A stretch of DNA of 64,000 nt from Halorussus caseinilyticus. GTDB lineage: Archaea; Halobacteriota; Halobacteria; Halobacteriales; Haladaptataceae. The position numbers and the translations under genes are program-made. The notes under the pieces are model-generated. The model did not search any database. It was not told the DNA's origin and saw nothing but the letters and a program-made list of their open reading frames with translations. Position 1 is the first letter of the stretch; each line of letters opens with the position of its first letter. The DNA is taken from positions 1 to 64,000 of the forward strand of contig NZ_CP119809.1 of the NCBI RefSeq assembly GCF_029338395.1, written 5' to 3'. This document shows, piece after piece, positions 1-9,097 of this stretch.

Positions 1-335
1 TCCATGTCGCGGTCCTCGGCGAAGTCGGCGATGACCTTGTGGGGTCGGCCGCCACGGAAGTGTTCCTCGACTTCGAGTCCGCGCTCACGGCCCCGTTCGG
101 CAACGTCTCCGGTCGCGTCGCGGGCGCGGGCTTCGAGTTCGTCCATCTCGCCGAACCGGCCCTGTCGGATGCGCTCTACCTGCTCGGTGCCGAGGCTCAA
201 CTCCGCGGCGTCGGTGTCCACGACGTAGAGCGTATGGACTTCGGCGTCGAACTTCTCGGCGATTTCCAGCGCCTCGCCGACGGCCTGAGCCGCGGTGTCG
301 CTCCCGTCGGTGGGGATGAGGATGCGCTCGTACAT
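1..335 (-). CDS. Universal stress protein (UspA family), 3' end outside window
   Basis: About 111 N-terminal residues are visible, reading from an ATG at 335-333 off the left edge. The protein opens MYERILIPTDGSD, the hallmark first beta strand and loop of UspA proteins, followed by helix AAQAVGEALEIAEKF and strand AEVHTLYVVDT. The ATP-binding glycine motif expected near residue 115-130 would lie outside the window. It follows the symporter gene by 29 bases on the same strand, and small UspA proteins next to secondary transporters are common in haloarchaea. A regulatory role for the transporter is inference. The family call is secure; ligand and function are not. Confidence 0.9.
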   Translation of the reverse strand, partial: MYERILIPTDGSDTAAQAVGEALEIAEKFDAEVHTLYVVDTDAAELSLGTEQVERIRQGRFGEMDELEARARDATGDVAERGRERGLEVEEHFRGGRPHKVIADFAEDRDM

Positions 336-364
336 CTCAGTCGTCCCCCTGCACGTGACTGCCG

Positions 365-2029
365 TCAGACGCGAAGTCGACGGGTCCGACTCTCTTCGTT
401 CGTCAGACCGCCGTCGGTCGAAACCACGTCTTCGGCGCTCTGCTGTTGGCCCATCGGTTCGGGGCTGTGACACTGCCGGACGATGCGCTTGATGCGCTCG
501 GACGGTTCGTCGGTCACCAGCGAGACGCCGATGGTGACGGCGAAGACGATTGGCGTCCCGAGGAGTGCGGCACCGACCGCCGGGAACAGGTCGGCGTAGA
601 CCTGCACGACCGGACCGGCGTCGGTAGCGAAGATGGTTTCGTTGAACACCGCGCCGAGCCAGATGAGCAGTCCCGTCGTCATCCCGGCCAGCGCGCCCTG
701 TCGGTTGGCGTTCTCCCACCAGAGACCGAGGAAGAACATCGGGAACAGCACGAGACCCGCCAGCGAGAACGCCAGCGCGACCAACTCGCCGACCAGCGCG
801 GGCGGGTTGAGCGCGGTCACGGTCACGATTGCGCCCAGCACGATGATGGTCGCGCGGCCGATGATGAGTTGCTGGCGCTGGGTCGCGTCCTCGTTGATGA
901 TGCTCGTGTAGATGTCGTGTGCCGCCGCCGAGGACGCCGCGATGAACAGGCCCGCGGTCGTCGCAATCGCCGCGGCGATGCCGCCCGCCGCGACGAGTCC
1001 GACGAACCACGTCGGCAGGTTCGCCAGTTGCGAGGCCAGCACGACGATAACGTCGCCCTCCGCGCCGCTCATTCCGCTCGCGCCGTACACGTCGCCGACG
1101 TTCTTCGCGTAGAGGTCGGTGCCGAACGCGGCGAACGCCGGGGCGCTCAGGTAGAGCAGACAGATGAAGAACAGACCCCAGACGGTGGACCACCGGGCGG
1201 TCCGCTCGCTCTCGACCGTGTAGAACCGCACCAGCACGTGGGGAAGTCCGCAGGTGCCGACGATGAGCGAGAACGCCGTCGCAATCCAGAGGTAGAACCC
1301 GCCCGTCGAGAACGGTTCGGTGAACTCGGTGTTGAGTTGGCTCAACAGCGCGCCGTACTCGACCTGCGGGAGGAACGTGGAGTAGCCCTGCGTCCACCCG
1401 ACGGCGTAGAGGCCCGCGAGGAACGCCACGATGAGGATGACGTACTGGACCGCCATGTTCTTGGTCGCCCCGAGCATCCCCGACAGCGCCAGATAGCCGA
1501 CCGTGATGGCCATCAACAGGATGACCATGGTGGCGTAGTCGCCGCCGAAGACGTAGATGCCGACCAGACCCATCCCGCGGGCCTGCCCCACCGAGTAGAC
1601 GAACCCGATGAGGATGGTCGTCAACGCGGCGATTGCCCTCGCCGTGTCGGAGTCGAACCGGTCGCCCACGAAGTCGGGCGCGGTGTACTTCCCGAACCGG
1701 CGCATCTGGGCCGCGAGGAAGATGAGCAGGATGAAGTAGCCCGTGGACCACCCGACCACGAACGCGAGTCCGTAGTAGCCCGAGAGGGCGATGAGCGCGG
1801 CCATGCCGAGGTACGACGCCGCGGACATCCAGTTGGCACCGATGGCCATCCCGTTCTCGATGTTCCCGATGGACCGACCAGCGACCCACAGGTCCTCGGT
1901 GTCGGCCACGCGGAAGGCGTAGCCGATGCCGAGGAACAGCAACAGCATTCCGGAGACCATGACCGCCGGAATCAGCTTGAACGAGGCGTTGAGCGCGTCC
2001 GGCAGGAGGTCTAGTGGTGTGAACATCAT
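365..2029 (-). CDS. Sodium:solute symporter, ActP/VC_2705-like (probable acetate/monocarboxylate uptake)
   Basis: 554 residues and about 13 hydrophobic segments, the usual size for the SSS family. It shows LWVAGRSIGNIENGMAIGAN and the following segment NWMSAASYLG, typical of the subgroup that works with a DUF4212 small subunit, and a polar C-terminal tail. It would import a small carboxylate with Na+ across the cytoplasmic membrane. Its ATG overlaps the stop of the small-subunit frame (ATGA), so the two are translationally coupled, and acs lies just upstream in the same direction. Acetate as substrate is inferred from this context; lactate or propionate remain possible. Confidence 0.87.
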   Translation of the reverse strand: MMFTPLDLLPDALNASFKLIPAVMVSGMLLLFLGIGYAFRVADTEDLWVAGRSIGNIENGMAIGANWMSAASYLGMAALIALSGYYGLAFVVGWSTGYFILLIFLAAQMRRFGKYTAPDFVGDRFDSDTARAIAALTTILIGFVYSVGQARGMGLVGIYVFGGDYATMVILLMAITVGYLALSGMLGATKNMAVQYVILIVAFLAGLYAVGWTQGYSTFLPQVEYGALLSQLNTEFTEPFSTGGFYLWIATAFSLIVGTCGLPHVLVRFYTVESERTARWSTVWGLFFICLLYLSAPAFAAFGTDLYAKNVGDVYGASGMSGAEGDVIVVLASQLANLPTWFVGLVAAGGIAAAIATTAGLFIAASSAAAHDIYTSIINEDATQRQQLIIGRATIIVLGAIVTVTALNPPALVGELVALAFSLAGLVLFPMFFLGLWWENANRQGALAGMTTGLLIWLGAVFNETIFATDAGPVVQVYADLFPAVGAALLGTPIVFAVTIGVSLVTDEPSERIKRIVRQCHSPEPMGQQQSAEDVVSTDGGLTNEESRTRRLRV

Positions 2030-2473
2030 TTGTCGGTCCCTCCGTCAGTCGCGGCGGCCTCCGGTTCCGCGCGTCCCGACGAGTGGTCGATGCCGTACTT
2101 CTCGTCCAACTGGTCGCGCTTTCGCGCGTAGACCAGCGAGGAGGAGCGCGCCCGTCGGCGCGCCCATCGCGGTCAGGAGGTAGTGGAGTGGAAAGCCCAG
2201 CATCGTCGTACTCGTCATGAAGTCGGTGGCGAGGTACGTCGCCGTCACCGGTCCGAAGACGAACACGGCCCACGCCGCGAACATCGTCCAGACGATGCGG
2301 AGGTGGTCGCGCATGAACGGAGTCGAGGGCTTGAAGATGTTGACCCGCGCGTCGAGGTAGTCGGTGTCGGCGGTCTGGCGACCGGTCGCTACCCCGCCGT
2401 CGGTCTCGATCTCCGGATTCGGTTCTCGGTTTCGTGAGGGATTGTCTGTCTTCCGTGAGTTATTATCTGACAT
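2026..2473 (-). CDS. DUF4212 small subunit of sodium/solute symporter (frameshifted near 2140)
   Basis: Small two-helix membrane protein (DUF4212) that pairs with the SSS symporter. From ATG 2473 the frame gives an acidic/polar N-terminus, then two membrane segments (IVWTMFAAWAVFVFGPVTA and FPLHYLLTAMGAPTGALLL). At 2137-2148, in a CTC repeat on the coding strand, the frame slips. The continuous frame ends in an unlikely basic tail, whereas a neighbouring frame gives LVYARKRDQLDEKYGIDHS and stops at 2028-2026 inside the symporter start, which is the expected tail. The observed DNA has one base too many or two too few. A second in-frame start lies at 2500; 2473 fits the family better. Confidence 0.8.
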
Positions 2474-2558
2474 AGATTTCCGTGTGTGTTTGTCTGCCAC
2501 GTATTTCGGTTCGCGTCTCGTCCGGATTCGTTTCGACCGTCGAAAAGCGAGGGAGTTC

Positions 2559-4548
2559 TCAGTCGTCGCGTACCTTCGCCTCTATCTCGCTAACCACGTC
2601 GGGATTCCGGAGCGTGGAGGTGTCGCCGAGGTCCTCGTCGTTGGCGATGTCCTCGAGCAGGCGGCGCATGATTTTGCCCGAGCGAGTCTTGGGGAGTTCG
2701 GGGGTGAACACGACCGCCTCGGGCCGAGCGATGGGACCGATGGCGTCCTCGACGCCCTCGATAATCCGGTCGCGCATCTCGTCGTCGCCCTCGTAGCCGT
2801 CCTCGGTGATGACGTAGGCGTAGACCGCCTCGCCTTTCACGTCGTGGTCGCCGCCGACGACTGCGGCCTCTGCCACGCCTTCGACGCCGACGATGGCCGA
2901 TTCGATTTCCATGGTGCCGAGGCGGTGGCCCGAGACGTTGAGTACGTCGTCCACCCGTCCGAGGACCGTGATGTAGCCGTCCTCGTCTATCTTCGCGCCG
3001 TCTTCGGGGAAGTACACCCAGTCGTCGGGGTCGTCCGAATCGGTGTCCGAGTACTCCGCCCAGTACTCCTGAATGTATCGCTCGTCGTTGTTGTACAGCG
3101 TCCGGAGCATCCCCGGCCACGGCTTCTGGACCGTGAGGTGTCCGGCTCGTCCGGCCTCGACTTCCTCGCCGTCCGGGTCGATGACCTGCACGTCGAGGCC
3201 CGGCAGGGGCGGTCCCGCACTTCCGGGTTTCATGTCTTTCACGCCGGGGAGGGTAGTGACCATCATGCCGCCGGTCTCGGTCTGCCACCACGTGTCCACG
3301 ATGGGACAGGACTCGTCGCCGATGTGCTTGTAGTACCACTTCCACGCCCGCGGGTTGATGGGTTCGCCGACCGTCCCTAACAGGCGCAGACTCGACAGGT
3401 CGTGCTGGTCGGGATACTCGGTCCCCCACTTCATGAACGCCCGAATCGCGGTCGGCGCGGTGTAGAGTTGGTCGGCCTCGTACTCCTCGATAATCTCCCA
3501 GAGTCGGTCGCGCTCGGGGTGGTCGGGCGTGCCCTCGTACATCATCGTGGTCGTCCCCAAGGCGAGGGGACCGTAGACGATGTAGGAGTGGCCGGTAATC
3601 CACCCGATGTCCGCCGAGCAAAAGTACGTGTCCTCGGGTTTCACGTCCAGTACCGCTTGGGAGGTCCACGCAGTCCACGCCAGATACCCGCCCGTCGTGT
3701 GCTTGACGCCCTTGGGTTGTCCCGTGGTCCCCGACGTGTACATCAGGAACAGCATATCCTCGGCGTCACGCGACACCGGTTCGACTTCCGCGCCTTCCTG
3801 TTCGGCCACGAGGTCGGCGTACCCGTGGTGGCTCTCGCCCATCGGGTGGTCGTAAGCCTCGCCGAGTCGGTCCACGACAACCACGTCGCTGACCTCGTGT
3901 TCGACGCCTTCCAGACCCTCGTCGGCCTTGGCCTTGTGTTCGAGGGTCGCCGCGCCGGTAGTAGCCGTCGCAGGTCACGAGGTACTCCGAGTCGGCGGCG
4001 TTCATCCGGGTTGCGAGGGCGTCCGCGGAGAAGCCAGCGAAGACGACCGAGTGAGGTGCGCCGATGCGAGCGCACGCGAGCATGGCGATGGGTAGCTCCG
4101 GTACCATCGGCATGTACATCGTCACCACGTCGTCCTCGCCGACGCCCATCTCGCGGAGCGCCGCCGCGAACTCGTTGACCTCGCGGTGGAGCTGTTCGTA
4201 GGTGTAGGTCCGGTTCTCCTCGTCGGTCGGCTCGCCGACCCACTCGATTGCGGCCTCGTCGCCGCGCTCGTCCAGATGCCGGTCTGTGCAGCTCGCCGAG
4301 GCGTTGAGTTCGCCACCGGTGAACCACTCGTAGAACGGCGGGTTCGAGTCGTCCAGCACCGTGTCGTACTCCTCGTTCCAATCGAGCAGGTCCGCGGCCT
4401 GCTCCCAGCACTCGGGCCACTCCTCCTCGAACGTCTCGTAGACGGACTCGTCGGAGACGTTCGCGCCTTCGACGAACGATTCGGGTGGCTCGAATCGCTC
4501 TTGGTCTTCGAGTCGGGCTTCGAGTTCAACGTCTTGTTCTTCCTGCAT
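2559..4548 (-). CDS. acs: Acetyl-CoA synthetase (AMP-forming), frameshifted near 3948
   Basis: Activates acetate with ATP and CoA to acetyl-CoA in the cytoplasm. The N-terminal 190 or so residues (ATG 4548) include the conserved PHSVVFAGFSADALA and YLVTCDGYYRRG. After this the frame changes at 3944-3951 and the C-terminal part continues with DDVVVVDRLGEAYDHP-like sequence, the P-loop YTSGTTGQPKGV and the catalytic lysine motif PKTRSGKIMRRLL. A missing GC pair (restoring RRGDALEHKAK) would repair it and give about 662 residues, normal for the family. A strong TATA box lies before the start. Real loss would leave the intact paralogue at 7072-9024. I favour a sequence error or recent mutation over old decay, because both halves are well conserved. 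Confidence 0.88.
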
Positions 4549-4573
4549 GAGCCACGTTCACAGTCCAATCACT

Positions 4574-4583
4574 ACTATATAAG
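4574..4583 (-). promoter_or_regulatory. TATA box of acs
   Basis: The coding strand reads CTTATATAGTAG, a canonical archaeal TATA element, centred about 30 bases before the acs ATG at 4548. A transcript would start within a few bases of the ATG, as in other leaderless haloarchaeal mRNAs. Confidence 0.6.
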
Positions 4584-4708
4584 TGGGGGAACTAACTATC
4601 CCAAGCCCGGAAAATAGTTGGTTTCAGGCGCTCTCGGACGGATTGGTAAATTTTTCCGACGTTTCGGCGACGGTTCACCGACTCGAACTCGTCCGCGACG
4701 CTAGACAG

Positions 4709-6467
4709 TTAGTGTTGTTCGTCGTTCACGACCCGGTGGTCCGGGTCGTCGAACACGGCGTCTAACACCTTCTGTTGGGCCTTCCGGAGGTGGTTGTGGA
4801 GCGTCGGCGACGAGACGCCCATCGAGGCGGCGAGTTCCTCGGCGGTACTCCCGCGGGGCCACTCGAAGTACCCCGCGAGGTAGGCCGCCCGGAGGACGGC
4901 CCGCTGGCGCTCGGTGATGCGGTCGTGGACCGTCTGCTGGACGCTGGCGGCGCTCCGGACCGGTTCCTCGACTTCGCGCTTCGAGCGTAGGTTCGTCCGG
5001 GGGAACGCGTCTTCGACCGCTTCCACGACCTGCCGAACGTCCACGCGCTGTGAGAAGACGCCCGAGACGTGGGCGACACCGCCCTCCACCGAGAGTTCCC
5101 GGACCGTGCCGCCGCGTTCGACCAGCATCGGCGCGATGGACTCGCCCGAGACGGCGAACTCCAAGAGCGCGCCGTCGCCGTAGTCGCGAATGAGTCGGGC
5201 CTCGTCCACGGCGTCCGCACCGGAGACCCGTTCGAGAACGTCGCCGACCGCGGCCCCGGTCGCCGTGACGAAGTAGAGCAGTGAGTGGTCTTCGACCGGG
5301 ACGACGCCTTCGAGTTCGAACTGGCACCCGAGGTCCGAAGAGGCCGCGACGAGGAACACGCCGGGGTCGGTGGTGCGAAGCGAGAGGGCGACCCCGGTGT
5401 CGGCCAAGAGCAACTGCTTGCGCGCGATGGCCGTGAGCGTCCGACCGACGCGACGGCCCGCATCCGCGAGCAGGGTCCGGTCGGCCGACCCGAAGGCGTC
5501 GTCGGCCACGCAGAGTAGGCCGTGGACCGTCTCGCTCGACCGAAGCGGCGCGACTGCGACCGAACATCCCGACAGCGCGCCACCGGTCGGCGCGCTTACC
5601 ACCGTCACCTCGTGGAAGTCGTCGGGCAGGTCCGCGGCGGCGAGGACTTCGCCGGGAACGTCGTCGGTGCGTTCGGGGGCGGCGCTGGCCCGCGTCTCGC
5701 CGCGGCCGTCGCAAATCCAGACCGCGCGGTACGTGTCGGCGAGGCAGTCGCAGGTCGCCCGTTCCACGTCCTCGCTCGTGGACGCGTCCGCGAGCGCCTC
5801 GCCTAACGCGCCCGCGCGAGAGAGGAGGTCATCGCTTCTCGCGTCGGCGGAGAGAGACGTTCTCGCGGTGGACGGGCGGGCGTCGTTTCGCGGCGGGTCG
5901 GCGCGGTATCGGTCCGGCGACGAGCGGTCGGCGAAGGCGTCGAGGACCTCGCCGGTGGTTGGTTCGTCGAGGTACGGCGCGAGGCTCTGGAGACTCGACC
6001 ACCCGCCGACGGTCTGCACGACCCGCGGGGAGACCCCTTTCTCGGCGAGGAGTCGCCGCGCGAAGTGCTGGCGGAGGTCACGGCAGGTCACGTCCCGCAG
6101 GTCGGCGGTCCGGTCGGCCACGTCGCCGACCAGCATCTGGACGCGCCGGGCGGACACGTCCACCACGGGGTCGTGGCGGTCCACGTCGTTGACGGTGGCG
6201 AACTTCCGGATGTCGTGTGCGATTTCCGGCGGGACGTACGCCTCGCGGGTGTCGCCGTCGCCCTCGGGCACGGTGAGCAGGAAGTGGACTCGCCCGGCGC
6301 GCTCGCTCGCGGAGGTCGGCGGGCCGAATCCGCGTGATTTCGGACGCTCGGAGACCGACGCGCCCGGCCAACGTCACCACGAGGTCCTCGCGGTAGGTCT
6401 CGGTTCGCCGTCGGAGGCGCTCGAACTCCCCGGTCGTCAGGTACTCGCCGCGTGCCTCGCCACCCAT
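4709..6467 (-). CDS. Tyrosine-recombinase-like domain fused to GAF/Bat and HTH_10 regulator (frameshifted near 6296)
   Basis: About 585 residues after joining two frames. Residues 1-200 resemble the catalytic half of a tyrosine recombinase: GLRASEI carries the first Arg, CRDLRQHFARRLL matches the HxLR box with Arg in place of His, and VVQTVGGWSSLQSLAPYL has Trp for the third His plus a Tyr. The middle is GAF-like (CDCLADTYRAVWICDGRG, then VAVAPLRSSETVHGLLCV). The C-terminus is a Bat domain plus HTH_10 (ITERQRAVLRAAYLAGYFEWPRG, then AEELAASMGVSSPTLHNHLRKAQ). The frames meet at 6291-6302 (one extra base). It sits between two acetyl-CoA synthetase genes, so control of acetate use is a reasonable inference; recombinase activity is doubtful. 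Confidence 0.8.
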
Positions 6468-7071
6468 CTCGTTTCGGATTCTCTCAGGAAGCCGAATAAA
6501 ACTTCGGTAACGAGTGTCGGGAGTTCAGACCGCTCCGGGTTGGTCGCTGCACACCGTTACGGCGACTGCAGGGACCGCGACAGCCAAAACGACGGGGAAA
6601 CCGAGACGGAGAAAGCCCCCACCCGGTCGTCGCGGTGCGGTTGCGGCGTGCGGTCCTGATTGGTTCGAGCCTGAAACTAGCTCCGTTGACTCTGCGTCTG
6701 TCGTTGTTTCTGCCGTCGGCGGTGCTGTGCAGTTCGCGATGCTGTGCGGTCCTCATCGGTCCGAGGCTGAAGTCGGTCTCCTCACCGTCGCCGTCGCGGT
6801 TGCGGTCCGATAGATTCGAACAGTAGCTAGCTCTTCGGGTCCTCCTGATTCTCCGCGCGGTCCGTCCCGCCCGAGATTCACCCGTCCCGGCCTTCTCCCC
6901 GACGCTCGCTTCGCTCGCGTCGTCCCCACCCGCGGGAGCAACATTCAAATTGTCCTAAGAATTCTATATATTGTTTAAACACCACCATACGTTTATAGTA
7001 GCCACCGAGACACTTCCGCTCGAAAAATTTCTCTTCTTTAGAAAAACACGAAATGACGCCGGCCCGGACAG
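6468..7071. repeat. Intergenic region with three copies or half-copies of the dispersed repeat
   Basis: No convincing gene. 6631-6684 is a full-length copy of the dispersed repeat (GCGGTGCGGTTGCGG, then CCTGATTGGTTCGAGCCTGA, then ACTAGCTCC). 6745-6780 (GTGCGGTCCTCATCGGTCCG...GCTGAAG) and 6796-6835 (GCGGTTGCGGTCCGATAG...AGCTAGCTC) are diverged partial copies in the same orientation. 6950-7060 is AT-rich, without an evident promoter for a neighbouring gene, since both flanking genes read leftwards and this is the 3' side of acs2. The open frame across the repeats translates into Arg/Ser-rich sequence without gene-like composition. Confidence 0.65.
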
Positions 7072-9024
7072 CTACCTGTCCAGCAACGACTCCAACTCGC
7101 CGACGACCTCCGGGTTCCGGAGGGCGCTGGTGTCGCCGAGGTCCTCGCCGTTGGCGATGGCCGCGAGGTACCGGCGGACGACCTTTCCCGAGCGCGTTTT
7201 CGGGAGCGAGGGCGCGAACGTCACCGCGTCGGGTGCCGCGATGGGACCGATGGCCTCCTCGACCGCGGTCCGAACGCGCCCGCGGAGGGCGTCATCGCCC
7301 GCGACGTTCGACTCGGGACTGACGAAGGCGTGAATCTCCGACTGGCGCACGGCGTCGTCGTCCTCGCCGACCACGACGGCGGCCTCCGCGACCCCTTCGA
7401 CGCCGACGATGGCCGATTCGATTTCGGTCGTGCTGAGTCGCCTGTCCGAGACCTTCAGCACGTCGTCTGCCCGCCCGAGGAGGTGGAGATAGCCGTCCTC
7501 GTCGCGGACCGCGTTGTCACCCGTGGCGTACTGCCACTGGCCGTCCACGGTCCGAGTCCGTCGCGCGCCCCAGTCGGTGCCTTCGCACAGCGACCGGGCC
7601 ATCCCCGGCCACGGGCGAGTGATGACCAGTTGCCCCGCTTCGCCGTCGGCGACGCGGTGGCCTCGCTCGTCCACCACGACCGTCTCGATGCCCGGCAGAC
7701 TCTTGCCGACCGCGCCGGGGCGCATCCGGTCTACGCCGGGGAGCGTCGAGAGAACGATGCCGCCCGTCTCGGTCTGCCACCACGTGTCCACCACCGGACA
7801 CCGGCCGTCGCCGACGTGGTTGCGGTACCAGTGCCACGCCGTCTCGTCTATCGGTTCGCCGACGGTCCCGAGCAAGCGCAGACTCGACAGGTCGTGGCGC
7901 TCGGGGTGCTGTTCGCCCCACTTCATGAACGCCCGGATTGAGGTCGGCGCGGTGTAGAACACGTCTACGCCGTTGCGCTCGATAATCTCCCAGAGGCGGT
8001 CGGTCTCGGGGTGGTCGGGCGTCCCCTCGTACAACACCGTGGTCGCGCCGAGCGCCAGCGGTCCGTACACCGCGTAGGAGTGGCCCGTAATCCACCCCAC
8101 GTCGGCCGAACACCAGTGGGTGTCGTCGGGACCCAAGTCGAGGACGGCATGACTCGTCCACGTGACGTGAGTCAGGTAGCCACCCGTGGTGTGGCGAACC
8201 AGCGTGGGTTCGCCGGTCGTCCCGGAGGTGTAGATGAGAAACAGCAGGTCGTCGCTCGCGCGCGAGACCGGTTCGACTTCCGCGCCCGCATGTGTCTCCA
8301 CGAGGTCGGCGTACGCGCGGTGGTCGCCCACCGGTCGGTCGTCGTCGAGACGGTTCACCACGACCTGTTCGACCGCGTGGCCGACCGACACGCAGGCGTT
8401 GTCGGCCCGCCGCTTCAGGTCGAGGGCGGCCCCGCGCCGGTAGTAGCCGTCGCAGGTTACGAGGTACTCCGAGTCCGCTCCGGAGAGGCGAGTCGCCAGC
8501 GCGTCCGCGGAGAATCCGGCGAAGACGACCGAGTGGGGCGCGCCAATGCGAGCGCACGCGAGCATGGCGACCGGCAACTCGGGAATCATCGGCAGGTAGA
8601 GCGTCACCACGTCGCCCTCTTCGACGCCCAACTCCCGCAGGGCCGCCGCGAACGCGTTCACCTCGTCGGCGAGTTCTCGGTAACTGTACGTCCGGGTCTC
8701 ACCGAGTTTCCCCTCCCACGCGAGGGCCGTCTCGTCGCCGCGTCCCGCCTCGACGTGGCGGTCCACGCAGTTGTACGAGGCGTTGAGTCGCCCGCCGGGG
8801 AACCAGCGAATCGGTCCCTCGTCGCCGTCGTCCTCGTCCAGCACCGCGTCGAACCCGCAGCCCCAGTCCAGCAGGTCGCCGGGCCGCCGCCAGCACTCGG
8901 GCCACCCCGCCTCGCGGAACGCTTCGCGGTCGGCCGCCGTCACGTTCGCCTGCTCTACGAACGACTCCGGCGGCGTCACCCACTCGTGCCCGCCGTCGGT
9001 TTCGTCCGGACTGCTGTCGTCCAT
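7072..9024 (-). CDS. acs: Acetyl-CoA synthetase / acyl-CoA synthetase, second copy (intact)
   Basis: 650 residues in one frame, full length for AMP-forming acetyl-CoA synthetases. It shows ACS N-terminal domain sequence (WPECWRRPGDLLDWG), PHSVVFAGFSADALATRL, YLVTCDGYYRRGAALDLK, the P-loop YTSGTTGEPTLVRHTTGG, the substrate-pocket stretch VDTWWQTETGG and the catalytic PKTRSGKVVRRYL. In the P-loop the usual lysine after GTTG-x-P is replaced (TGEPTLV instead of TGxPKGV), a departure from the first copy that may lower activity or alter substrate choice. It lies upstream of the recombinase-Bat regulator on the same strand. Acetate is the default substrate; propionate cannot be excluded. Confidence 0.9.
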   Translation of the reverse strand: MDDSSPDETDGGHEWVTPPESFVEQANVTAADREAFREAGWPECWRRPGDLLDWGCGFDAVLDEDDGDEGPIRWFPGGRLNASYNCVDRHVEAGRGDETALAWEGKLGETRTYSYRELADEVNAFAAALRELGVEEGDVVTLYLPMIPELPVAMLACARIGAPHSVVFAGFSADALATRLSGADSEYLVTCDGYYRRGAALDLKRRADNACVSVGHAVEQVVVNRLDDDRPVGDHRAYADLVETHAGAEVEPVSRASDDLLFLIYTSGTTGEPTLVRHTTGGYLTHVTWTSHAVLDLGPDDTHWCSADVGWITGHSYAVYGPLALGATTVLYEGTPDHPETDRLWEIIERNGVDVFYTAPTSIRAFMKWGEQHPERHDLSSLRLLGTVGEPIDETAWHWYRNHVGDGRCPVVDTWWQTETGGIVLSTLPGVDRMRPGAVGKSLPGIETVVVDERGHRVADGEAGQLVITRPWPGMARSLCEGTDWGARRTRTVDGQWQYATGDNAVRDEDGYLHLLGRADDVLKVSDRRLSTTEIESAIVGVEGVAEAAVVVGEDDDAVRQSEIHAFVSPESNVAGDDALRGRVRTAVEEAIGPIAAPDAVTFAPSLPKTRSGKVVRRYLAAIANGEDLGDTSALRNPEVVGELESLLDR

Positions 9025-9097
9025 TCGTCTCGAATTTCGCGCAAATAGGGAAAAATCGTTCGCCTCTTGCCGGACGCCCTCCCCGAGTCGGGTCGTG

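Noticed and set aside
446-2014. Long open frame antisense to the symporter
   Set aside because: Arg/Asp/Gly-rich shadow of the real coding frame; the opposite strand carries a full membrane-protein match.
6484-6948. Open frame of 154 residues over the intergenic repeats
   Set aside because: It reads through three repeat copies; the same peptide pieces recur at other repeats, and composition is Arg/Ser-rich.
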